This document shows positions 35,991-47,300 of a DNA stretch of 64,000 nucleotides, in pieces; the stretch's first letter is position 1; every line of letters begins with the position of its first letter. The stretch is from assembly GCA_907165065.1 (NCBI GenBank), contig OU015542.1, forward strand, positions 310,001 to 374,000, in the 5' to 3' direction. A program made the translations under genes and the position numbers. Source of the stretch: Caprimulgus europaeus (taxonomy: Eukaryota > Chordata > Aves > Caprimulgiformes > Caprimulgidae). The notes under the pieces are model-generated. The model did no database searches, had not been told where the DNA came from, and saw only the letters and a program-made list of their open reading frames with translations.

Positions 35991-37352
35991 ATCTCCATGT
36001 GCCCAGCAGTCCCAGCTGTCTGACAGCTCCTGGACCTGTTGGGAGCCTGACAGGGACCCGTGGGAGCCAAGCAGTGCCTGTGGTGACAGGGCCAAGGGAG
36101 TGCAACCCTGAACAGGGACAGAAGGGCTTCAGAGCAGCCACTGGTTGACCCACCGTAAGGACACAGCTCGGAATCAGGGGGACACATGGGGGACCCACAG
36201 TGGTCTCACATCCCTAGCCCAGCGGGGCAACCTGACAGTACAGCAGTGTGCCAGCTGGCTTTTCAGCTTGATGGTCACTGCAGGAGGTGGCCCAAGCTTG
36301 TCTGAGCTCCAGGGACAACCGATAGCTGCATGGTGAAAGCATGGATGGAGGACACCCCAACAATCTCCCCTGTGGGGAGTGCAGCTAAATAGCTGCATCA
36401 ACCTCCTGCTGAGTGCTGGCTCCAAGGAGCTGTGGGAGGATGTATGGACAGTGTGCATCTCCTGTGGAGCTCGGTCTGAGGGCCACACACCTCCAGAAGT
36501 TTCCTGCAGATGTGGATCCTCCATCACACTAGCCATGAGTTGGGCAACATCTTTCTGGAAAAGAAAGTCCTGGGTGGTGTCCTGAGCACCTTCCCAGCCT
36601 TGGGATCCCTTCACTGAGCAAACAGTAAATGAGTTTGGTGGGTTCTCACTACAAACACCCTGTGGTGTCTGCAGTACCTGGGGCGATGTGCAAGAAAGGT
36701 TCCTCTCCTGCTCAGACAAGAGGTTCCCAGTGGGGAAGACTCTGGTGGTCTTATCAGTTGGAATTACTATTTTTTTGCAGTTACATCCCAATAAATGTGT
36801 CTGCAAGAGTCTCACCAACCTCCCAACGCTCAGCCATGGGCAGTGGCTGGTGCAAAGTGCACAGGTGGTTTCAAACCGACAGGACAGTCCCCTGCAAATG
36901 TGTGTTCTTTGCACTGGCTTTTGGAGCCCACCCCAGAACCCACCAACAACCTTCAGTCTTGACAGTCTGGATTTGTAACCTCCTGGTTCAGCAGCTTCCC
37001 TAGCAGGGTGCAGCAAGCCCAGGTGCCCCCATGGCCTTTGTGTGTGGGGTGCCATAGCAAGGGGCAGGCAGGATGCTCCATGGCATGGAGAAGCTGGGAA
37101 GGCAAAGCTGAGCGTGTTCCTCCTTCCTGCTGGGTGACATTGGCATCAGGCCACGGGCAGGGACTCGGATGGCAGTGACCATGCCTGGGATTGCTTTTTC
37201 CCCATTCCCTGTGCCACAGGTGTATCAGTAGGTTGTGGCCACCATCCCACTGGCAGCATCCTTGGTGCAGAGGAAGGGTCAAGTGGTTCACCCGGTATAA
37301 CCCACTGACTTTCCTTTTCAGACCTGAGCTTTCAAATGGGTCTGTGATCCTT
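35991..37352. other. Intergenic stretch with an unexplained 293-codon open frame
   Basis: Between the SCARF2 upstream minisatellite and a CR1 copy. The minus strand is open from 37055 to 36174 (293 residues, cysteine-containing, no recognised domain). The plus strand has AATAAA at about 36790. It could be an unclassified retroelement fragment or a chance open frame. Confidence 0.4.
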
Positions 37353-37935
37353 CACAGAATCACAGCATGGTGGGGGTTGGAAGGGACCTCTGGAGATCAT
37401 CCAGTCCAACCCCCCTGCCAAAGCAGGTTCACCTCGAGCAGGTTGCACAGGATGGCATCCAGGTGGGTTTGGAACATCTCCAGAGATGGAGACTCCCCAC
37501 CCTCTCTGGTCAGCCTGTCCCAGGGCTCTGGCACCCTCACAGTAAAGCAGTTTTTCCTCATGTTTAAGTGGAACCTCCTGTGTTCCAGCTTGTACCCATT
37601 GGCCCTTGTCCTGTCACTGGCCACCACAGAAAAGAGTCTGGCCCCATCTTCTCGACACCCACCCTTTAGATATGGATAAACATTGATCAGGTCTCCTCTC
37701 ATTCTCTTCTCCAGGCTGAACAGACCCAGCTCTCTCAGTCTTTCCTGAAGAAAGAGGCTCCAGCCCCTTAATAATCTTTGTAGCCTCCCCTGGACTCTCT
37801 CCAGAAGTTCCCTGTCTCTCTTGAACTGGGAGGGCAGAACAGGACACAAGACTCCAGATGTGGCCTCACAAGGGCAGAGTAGAGGGGAAGGAGAACCTCC
37901 CTCGACCTGCTGGCCATGGCCACACACTTCTGAAT
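37353..37935 (-). mobile_element. CR1 LINE fragment, 3' end (family D)
   Basis: Plus strand starts TCACAGAATCACAGCATGGT; minus-strand coding includes [20 protein letters not shown] and [20 protein letters not shown]. 5'-truncated, between SCARF2 and PRODH. Confidence 0.95.
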
Positions 37936-38552
37936 ACACCCTTGGGCACCCCCCTTTTCACCTCTGCAGCCCTGGCACTTTTCCCGTGTCCCCTAGTCCC
38001 CCTCCACATGCTTGACAGCAGCACTGGGAAGCAGCATCCCTTGCCTGGCTTCCCCTGCCTCCACATCAGAGTCTCCCAGTTCACCCAGTCCTGCTGAAGG
38101 ACCTGTCTGGAGGGTGCCCAGAAGCACATGGATGGTTCCCATGGCCACTGGAATGGCTGTGGTGGCCTGGCTGGACTGAGGCATGAGGAGCATCCTTGGG
38201 ATGACTCTCAGCCCTGGGTTAACTCAGCATCCCTTTCTGTCTGGGAAAGTGGGCTGGGGAGGGCTTAACTCCAAAGTTAGGCAGGAAGCTGGGCTTGGGG
38301 TCATATCCCCATAGCTCCCCTGGCAGCCGTGCCCACCTGGAGCCGTGACCTCGCTCTGGCTGTTTCCATAACCGAGATTCCCTTCCTATCTCCTCTCTCC
38401 ATCACCTCTTGGCTCTGCCAAGCATGCCTGGGACTCATCTGTCCTGTTCCCCCTGAGCCAGGACAGGATCACACCACCACACCTCCCCCGTGCTGCTGCT
38501 TTGTCCAAGGATGTGCTTGCTTTTGGCTGCTTTCTTGGCTTCTATAAATAGC

Positions 38553-38645
38553 TCCGCTCCTCTCCTCTCCTCTCCTCTCCTCTCCTCTCCTCTCCTCTCC
38601 TCTCCTCTCCTCTCCTCTCCTCTCCTCTCCTCTCCTCTCCTCTCC
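38553..38645. repeat. (CTCTC)n pentanucleotide microsatellite
   Basis: About 18 uninterrupted CTCTC (TCTCC) units between SCARF2 and PRODH, flanked by a further impure pyrimidine run to about 38670. Confidence 0.97.
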
Positions 38646-38924
38646 CTCTCTTCCTCCCCTCCTCTCCCCTGGGGATTTGGGGGGTTTAAAGGGCATCCAG
38701 TGCCCTGGGAGGAAAAGAGGCAGCACCCTGACCCCCACACAGCCCCTGCAAGCACTACAGAGCTGCCTGGAGGTGCATGAGACCTTTCTGTCCTGGAGAG
38801 AGGGCTGGGGAGGGGCTCAAAAGGAGCCACATACAGGTACATGAAGCTGCTGGCATGGGAGCTGCAACATCTACTCCTGCAAGAGCTGCGCAGGTGGCCA
38901 GTGGATTTGCAGGAGACCCTGTGG

Positions 38925-39655
38925 GTGATGGCTGCACTCCAGGCTTGGGGAGGAGAGGCTGGAGAGCTGCTGGGCAGAGAGGGACCTGGGGGTGTCGGTC
39001 AACAGCAGCTGAACAGGAGTCAGCAGAGTGCCCAGGTGGCCAAGAAGGCCAAGAGCATCCTGGCCTGGATCAGCACCAGTGTGGCCAGTAGGACCAGGGA
39101 AGTTCTCTTCCCCCTGTTCTGGGCACTGGTGAGGCTGCACCTCAAGTGCTGGGGTCAGTGTTGGGCCCCTGACTCCAAGAAGGACCTGGAGGTGCTGGAG
39201 CGTGTCCAGAGAAGGGAACGGAGCTGGGGAAGGGTCTGGAGCACAAGTGTGCTGAGTTCCCGGCTGAGGGAACTGGGGGTGTTGAGCCTGGAGAAAAGGA
39301 GGCTGAGGGGAGACCTTCTGGCTCTGTCCAAGTCCCTGCAAGGAGGGTGGAGAGAGGTGGGGGTGGGTCTGTTCAACCAAGGACCAAGGGACAGGACAAG
39401 AGGAAATGGGCTCCAGCTGTGGCCAGGGCAGTTGAGATTGGATGTGAGGAAGAATTTCTTTGCTGAAAGGGTTCTGAGGCATTGGAAGGGGTTGGCCAGG
39501 GCAGTGGTGGAGTCCCCATCCCTGGAGGGATTGAAGAGTCGTGTGGACACAGTGCTGAGGGACAAGGGTCAGTGGGGACTGGTCAGTGTTGGGTTCATGG
39601 TTGGACTCCATGAGCTTAAAGGGCTTTGCCAATCCAGGCAATTCTGTGATTTTCG
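38925..39655 (+). mobile_element. CR1 LINE fragment (family A) between PRODH and SCARF2
   Basis: About 730 bp in plus orientation with open reading through [20 protein letters not shown] and [20 protein letters not shown] to [14 protein letters not shown]-type coding, then the 3'UTR ending ATTCTGTGATTTT. The reading frame is uninterrupted over about 250 codons, so this is one of the less decayed copies. Confidence 0.95.
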
Positions 39656-40369
39656 GTCCAGCTGCACCAGCAGAGCCCAGGTTGTGGGGCAGCAGGACAC
39701 TCCACACCCCTGCTACAGCTTCCTGCACGGGCTGGAGAGGCAGTCAGGTGCTGGTAGTACATCTCATCTCCTCTCCTCCCCAGAATACCAGGAGCCTGGC
39801 TTCTGCCTCCTTCAGAACTGCTTTTAGATACCAGTATCCCTGGTCATGTGCTCCAGCCACGCTCCCTGTTCCTCCAGGTATTTTTAAGGCATGGGAGCCT
39901 CAGCTAAAGGAAAAGGCAGTAGGTGAACATCTCTGGAAAGCCTCAACTTGACCCCTCAGGCTTGGATGGCTTGCCAGGAGCAGAGGGAACAACCCAGGGA
40001 AAAAGATGCTGCCAAGCAGAGAAGCCCAGAAATGTTAATGGTCTTGCAGAGCCCAAACCCAGCCCAGGAGAAACTGCCCCTGCTGTGTGACCCCAGGGTG
40101 GGGAGAGTCTCTCCCTGTGGGCAGCAGGGTGCTGGGAGCCACTGAAGATGCTCCAGGGCTCCCCACAAGCCCCTCCCAGACAGCAAAACAGCTTCCCTGT
40201 TTCCAGGCCTGGGGAAGTTTGGCCTCACTGGGTGCATCCCATCACTGGCTCCTTTCCCCAAGCCCTGGCCAGAGCTGGAGCACGGAGCTGAGGAGACACC
40301 AACCCCCTCGCTGAGACCCTGAGCAGTGAAGCAGAGCCCAGGGACACAGAACAGCCCAGTAAGTCCAAG
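39656..40369. other. Intergenic, nothing recognised
   Basis: Unique sequence between a CR1 copy and the PRODH 3' end; no gene-like feature seen. Confidence 0.55.
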
Positions 40370-41113
40370 AGACAGAGACAGGAGTTATGATTTAATCATC
40401 ACCATCCTCTGCAAATCCAGTGTATGGCAGAGCTGTGGTCCGGCTCCTGGTGCTCCCACATGGCCACCATCCCTCCTCACAGTGCAGAATTGGTCCAGTA
40501 TGTGGGCAGGGCAGGGACAACACGGGGATGGGGCCAGCCAGCTCCCCCTGCCCCTCCTGCCCCACTGGGTGTGTGCCTGAGGATGGACAACCCTCAGCCT
40601 GGTGGGATGGAGGGAGAGCCTGGTCCTGCCCAGCTCTGGTCTGTGCAAAGCTGGTGAGAAGCCCTGGGCCAGGCAGCAGGGACAGATCCTGCCCCCTGAC
40701 CCTTCACAGGTCACGTAGCCTCTGCCCAGCCCTCCCTGGACCTGAACCTGTGGCACGAGGCAGGCATCCAAATCTCCCTGAACAAGAGGAAAGCCCTAGG
40801 ACAGCGTTCACTGAGGGGTGGGGAGGGCTGGCAGGGGGGCCCAGCATCTCCCATGAGACTGTCCAGAGTCAGCACAGCTCAGGAGCCCCTGGGATGGCAG
40901 AGGGACATCCCTCAGGGCAGTGCCAGCTGGGACAATCCTACAGTAGTGACCTCCAGAAAGGTGTACGTGGTTCAAACAGCAACAAGGACATGTCCCCTCC
41001 CAGGGCAAAAGGTGCTGGTGGGGGGGGAACTGCAGCAGAACTAGGACGGGGAATGGCAACAGTGGTTAGGGGTGAAGGCACAGGAGCCACGGGGCTGGGT
41101 GCCACGGCTGGGG
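40370..41113 (-). other. PRODH: PRODH 3' untranslated region (predicted)
   Basis: About 740 bp between the stop codon and the first candidate polyadenylation hexamer. No repeat was recognised in it. The 3' boundary rests only on the ATTAAA at 40391-40396. Confidence 0.5.
40391..40396 (-). terminator. PRODH: PRODH candidate polyadenylation signal ATTAAA
   Basis: The plus strand reads TTTAAT, hence ATTAAA on the transcribed strand; this is the commonest variant of AATAAA. No AATAAA was noticed between it and the stop codon. Confidence 0.5.
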
Positions 41114-41301
41114 TCAGTGGTTGGGGCTGAAGAGGCTGCCGGCGAGGAGCCGCCTCTTGACCTCCCTCCAGAGCAGGTCCCGCTCCTGGTTTGCCCGCTG
41201 CATGAAGCCCCTGTTCTCCTGGGCTCTCCGGGACAGGTAGGGCAGCACCTCCTTCACCGGCCCGTAGGGCACGTACTTGTACACAGGGAAGCCGGCCTGA
41301 C
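41114..41301 (-). CDS. PRODH: PRODH coding exon 14, terminal exon (residues 548-609)
   Basis: Encodes [20 protein letters not shown] and [20 protein letters not shown], ending SLFSPNH and TGA at 41114-41116. R572/R573 in YLSRRAQEN are the arginines that bind the proline carboxylate in the family. Acceptor CTCCAG. Confidence 0.97.
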
Positions 41302-44300
41302 CTGGAGGGAGAGAGGCTGCTCAAGGAAGCACCAAGAAAAGAGTGGGGACCAAAGAGAGGGGAGAAGCCTCCTTTAGCCTCAGCTCTCCCGCGTCCCTCG
41401 GGCTGTGCTGGTGGAGCAGGGGATGGTGGGCAGGAGGGTGGGGTTGAGCACTGGGGAGGGGAAGCCCAGGAGCAGCCCCATCCACCCCCAGCTCAGCACA
41501 GGGAGCTTGGGAACGCGCCAGGGGGAGCAGGACGAGGTCACCAGGAGCCCTGGGAATGTCAGCAGCCAGGGCTGGGCCAACTCAAGAAGCATTCAACCAG
41601 AAACATCAAGTTAACACATTTTTCCAGCATGACCAGGGGAGGTTGCAGACAGGCAGCCAAACCCCGTTTGTGAGGGGAACTCCAGGACAGAGCAGCATCC
41701 ACACTGGACAACTGCCCAGTCTGCCTCCCGCTGCTCTCCTGACCTTGGGTCTCCACTCCAGACACTGGTGTGGGCAGGGGGACCAGTCCCTGACCTGAGC
41801 TGGGCTACCTGGACCCTTGCATGTCCCTCTCCAGGCCTCTGGGAGCTCTGCTCTGCTGCCTGGGTCAGTGGTGCAAGAATTCTATGATTCTATAATCACA
41901 GAATCCCAGGCTGGTCTGGGTTGGAAGGGACCTTAAAGCTCATCCAGTTCCAACCCCCCTGCCAGCAGCAGGGACACCTTCCACCAGACCAGGCTGCTCA
42001 AAGCCTCATCCAACCTGGTCTTGAATACTTCCAGGGAGGAGCAGCCACAGCTTCTCTGGCCAACCTGGGCCAGGGTCTCACCACCCTCACACCAAAGAAT
42101 TTCTTCCTCACATCTCATCTCCATCTCCCCTCTGCCACTTTCAAGCCATCACCCCTTGTTCTGTCACTCCCTGCCCTTGGCCAAAGTCCCTCCCCAGCCT
42201 TCCTGGAGCCCCTTCAGGTACTGGAAGGCCCCTAGAAGGTCCAGAGCCTGTTGCCACCCTGCTAGTAGAAAGCTTGGGACTCTGTGATGCTCCCAGACCA
42301 AGGAGGTACAAGAGGGGTTTGCTGTGGCCAGAACCTGTCTCTGCCCAATCTAAGAGAACCCCCATCTCAGCTTGTAGTCCAAAGCAGGAATCTCCCTGCC
42401 CAGCCATCACAGTCTCATGGGGCCTCCAGGAGACAGATGTGATTCTCCATCTACATCCTCCCCAAACCCCATGCAGGGGACACAGCTGGGTGAGAGGCAA
42501 CAAGGCACCATCCTCAGCCAGTCCTGCTCCCTGAGAGACCTGTAGCCTGGCTCCATCCACCCTTCAGACCCCATAGCAGCTGCTCAGGGAGAGTCCAGGG
42601 GTCAAGGTGGGGCAGGAGTGCATCTGCCGAGTCCCCTCTGCTCCCAGAACTCACCCAGGGGGAAGGTGATCTGGTCACACATGCCCAGCAGCTGCCCAAA
42701 GTACACCTTCTTCTCCGAGGGATGGATCCCAAGCTCCATCATCCTGCAAACCAAGCCTTGGCATTAGGGAGAAGCGGAGATGGTGGAGCACACAGGGGAA
42801 GCACATCCCATCAGAGGAGCCAGGATCATCTCCAAGTACGAGAGCGCAGCACTGACTGCATCCCAGATGGATGCTAGGACCTGAAGACTTGAGGGATTTG
42901 TTTTTAAAACAGCCTGTGAGCTGGGCCATGAGCTCTGCAGCCACCGTGGGCTGCCACGCTGCGCCCAGCTCCAAACCCCAGCTGAAGCAGCGAGCACCAG
43001 ATGGGAGCTGGGATCCCACGGGTGAGCGTAGAGACCTGACAAGCCACAGTACATTTCACTGCAGCTCTGCTGGGCCCTTACCTCCTCTGAGCCCCCAGTC
43101 CCTGCCAGACCGTGCCACCCCCCCAGTGCCCACCTGCGCAGGGTGAACTTCACGGTGTCCTCGTTGTGAGATGCCACCATCACGCTGGCTTTCCGGTTGT
43201 GCTTGATCTCCTCCAGGATATAGTCCAGGCACCTGCAGGACAGGATGGGGCTGCGTGGTGAGGCCGCCTGAGCCCACATCCAGTGGGGTGGGAGGAAGAA
43301 ACGTGGCTGGGGCTGTCCCCTACCTGTGGTACATCTCATTGGTCTTCTCATAGGTGGGGTTGATGGGGTCCTCATAGCCAATCTGGGCCGCCCTCTTCCG
43401 CTCCTGCTCCATGTAGGCGCCGCGGACCAGCTTGGTGCCGAAGTGCCAGCCTTCTCGGCGCGACAGCTCCACGTCCACGGTCACGTTGTCGTAAGCCTCC
43501 TGGAGCCAGATGGAAGAGGTGCCACGAGGTCATTGCGCCAGCGCCACATCTGCCCTGGGCCTTCAGGCAGCCAGCCCTGCAGTTGTGCCATTGCATTGCC
43601 ATGGCTTCAGGAGCTGAGGTCTCCATCCAGCTGCTCCAGCAGGCCCTTGCTGCCCAGACTCCTCTGAACCTCACCTTCAGGTAGCACTGGTAGGTGTTGA
43701 AGACGATCGCCTGATCCCTGTTGAAGCGGCGCTGCATCTCCAGCGTGAGGCGGCTGATGGCTGGCTGGAAGTAGCTCTGCTCCGCGTCCACCATCAGCCT
43801 CACACCCTTCTCTGTGGCTCTCTAGGAGGGTGAAGGACATGCAGGTTGGTCTGATGGGGCCACCTGCCATGTACCCTCCCTCTCTGTGGTGGTGCCTGTG
43901 CCCAGCTCCCCCAGCCCCAGCACCCCCTCACCTTGGCAAGGATGTCCATCCGCTGCAGCATCCGCTTCATCTGCAGGTCCTCCTCCTCAGTGAAGCGTGA
44001 GAGCAGAGGCTCAAGCTGCCCAGTCTGCAATGAGAACAGCCTGTGCCACCTGCCTGCGGGTGGCCAGCCCTCCCCACAGGACACAAACCTCCACCAGTGA
44101 GGCATGTGTTGGTGTCCCAAGGCAGGGAGGAGGCAAACGCCCCAGAGGGATGAGTCCTTGTGGGACCCTTAACTTGGAGCAGCAGCAGGGGACAGGGGTG
44201 GGCTGCCCTGCACCGGCAGTGCCCACCCTGTGGGGACACTGCAGGGGTGGCAGAGGGGCGTACCCACCTGCATATTGGGGATGAGCAGCAGCTTGGAGAG

Positions 44301-47300
44301 CTTGGTGCGGCTGTCGATCAGGCTGTTCCAGTCCAGCAGGTCCACAGTGCTGGAGCAGAGAGCCAGGTCTGTACTGGTGTCTTGCATGGGCAGGGGGGGT
44401 CTCTACCAGGTCCTGTCCCCCACCAACACACCAGGGTACACCTGGCATGTGCCACCCTGACCCATCTTGTCACCTCCACCCAAACTTCCTCTCTGCTTGA
44501 TCACTACACTGAGCCAGCACTGGCCTTTGGAAACCTCCCTGTGCTGCTGCCCCGCTGCCCCAGGAATGGGGACAAGGTTCCCCAGTGTCCCCACCCTGCA
44601 GCACCCCCAGGTCGCAGGCAGCTTACCCGCTCACGCCCAGGTTCTCGCCCGTGAACCAGTGCTGGCTCTCTGCCTTGGTCACAATGCCCAGGCTGGCCAG
44701 GGCCTCCTGCCACCAAAAGAAGCATCAGTGTCAAGGGGCTACAGGGGTCTTACTGTTGTAGGCTCAGGGGTGTCACAGGTCAGGGCTGCTCCAGGACCTC
44801 CATGGACACTGGCCACTTCCAGCAGCACATTCCCAGCAGCACAGCCTCCTCCCTCGGACATCACCCGCCTCACCTGCAGCTTCTCCACCTCCAGCTTCAT
44901 TTCCACGGCTGCTCGCCCAGCCTGGCCCTGCTCTGCGGCCATCTGGTGGAAGAACCTCCGCCACTTCACCAGCACCTCTGAGAACTGCAGCTGTGGGGAC
45001 AAAGCTCAAGGTGAGACACCTGGGCTGGAGCCCAGCTGGCTTGGAGCCTCCTGCAGTGAAGGCTTTGCAGAATCATGCCTAGTCTGAGGCAGACCCTGAT
45101 CCTACAGCAGAAGAAAGACCTTGGCCAAACAGGGGCCGAGCCTAGAAGTAGAGACGCCCCCACACCCTCATATTGGGACCTCTAAATTTCTGAGCTCTTC
45201 ATGTGTCCCCAAAAGTTGAGACAGGGTGGTCTCAGGCACACAGGGGACAGCCTGTTGGTGCCCACTCCTCTGCCATCAGTAGAGATGCCACTGCAGCAAG
45301 CCTGGCACCCCAAAGCCTCCCTAGATGCATCATCCGTGGCCCTGCCTCTGACCGACCTCACCCTGGTCACAGCCCCAGCACTCACCAGGAACTGAGGTCT
45401 GCCCAGTGCTGTCAGCTTGATGGCTGCGAAACCGTCCTGTGAGCTGCCGCCTGGATGGAGCCACAAAGACAGAGCTAGCCCAGCAGGCAGGGTGCTGGGG
45501 CAGAAGGGAGGTACCCAAGATATGGTGGTGGGCTGCAGGGTCCCTGCAATCCCCAAGCACAGTGGGGCTGCTCAGGACCTACTAGGAGCATCTACCTGAG
45601 GCATCAATGCAGTGGAGGAAAGTCTCCATGTGCTGGTCACACTTGGCCTCGTCAGCGTAGAAATAGGTGCGGGCGCTGACGACCCCACCGCGGCGATCCG
45701 CAAATCCCCGATGGGCTCGGTATTGCTTCTCTCTTTGCTCTGCTCCTGGAGTGGAAGAGGATGGAGATGGGCCATGCAGCCCTGCTGAGCTCTTACAAGC
45801 CTCCCCAGGAGCTCCTGCCATGGGTGCCAGGGAGAGGGGCTCCAGCTTGGACCTCAGAAGAGCCCCCAAGGCAGCAACATGCCCTGCCTGCTCTGTTGCT
45901 TGAGCAGGGGCTGAGCCTTTGCAGAGGAGCAGGGTTGGCCAAGAACCAAGATGTTCATCATCCAGCTCTTGCTCTGAGGCTATGGGAGCTGGGTCCTTCC
46001 CCCACACCACGCCTGCAGGATCAGCTGGACCTTCAAACTATCTTCTGTCAGCAGGAGAGGCCGGGTCACTCACCTCCCATCTCCTTCTCGGCTGCAGAGG
46101 TGCAGGAGCTAAGAAGAGAAACAGGGAAGACAAGGGCCAGGTCAGCAACGCCTCCACAGCCCCATGGTGGTGGCCAAGGCAGCTCCAAGGCACCCCTGCT
46201 GCCTGCCTGGTGCTGCACCTGGCTCTTCCCTCGCCATCCCATCTCCAGTGGATGAAATGCTGCTCAGCATGTGCTCCACTGGCAGGTCAGATGCCCCAAA
46301 CCTCCTCGTGGAAGGCAATGGGGTTTCAACATCCAGGCAAGGATGGAGGTCCTGGGGCAGCACAGGGGGGTCCAGAGATGCTCTCAAACAGCCCACCCCA
46401 TGGCAAGGACAAGATCAGCCCTGGTGGGGCTAGATGCTCCATCTCCAGCCACGCCAGCCCATGGTCCTCACTTGTGGTGGCACCAAACCTCAACCCAACA
46501 TCTCCCCACCTTGCAGGCACCACCAGCCAGACCATGAAGCAGGGATTTTCTTCATACCAGGGCACATCAAACAGTAGGATGCCCGGCTGCAGCTCAGCTG
46601 GCCCATGATCCTCTGCCCCCTGGCATTAGCCAACAGCTTATGAACAAGGTCTCGGCTTCAACTCCAGTTGACCTTGGATGTAATTTCATGCCCAAGTTAT
46701 TTGCCACAGAAATAACAGCACTCTGACAGGCCAGAGGGATGCTGTCCAAGTCATGAGATTCTCCTTGAGCTTGAGCAGCTAAGCCTTCTTGCTGGCACCC
46801 TAGATCCAGCCCGCAGGCCCAGGGTCACACCAGAAAGACTGCCAACTCCTGGAGAGCAGCCCTGAGTGACAGCAGAGCCTTCTCCAGGAGATCTCTGCCT
46901 TGAGTCACTGTCGCAGAACTGTCTGTGCCCAGCAGTGGGGAAGCACACTGCCAGCCAAGCAGCAAAACCACCCACCAGGAGCCCAAGGACTTGCACAAGA
47001 GAGTGGAGAGGCACGTGGCATGGTCCCAGAACATGTTGTCCTGCACAGAAACCCTGTGACAGGGATTAGGGGATGCTGGAAGCATGAACAAGCAGAGATA
47101 AGCCCGTCCTCCTGCTCTTCAGAGCCAGGAACAGCCCCACATTGCTCAAAGCACACTGAAGCCTTGTGTGAACCAGGGCAGGAGCAGCTGGAGCTCATGG
47201 GGAGCAGCAGGCACCACATCCAGCAGGATCTGCTCCATCATTTTGTTACTATAGCAGGTCAAGAAGCTTTTGAAAAGAAGGAGAGAAAACTTCATGCACC

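Noticed and set aside
38841-39827. 328-codon plus-strand open frame
   Set aside because: It is the truncated CR1 reverse-transcriptase C terminus, which lacks the catalytic domain; annotated as a mobile element instead.
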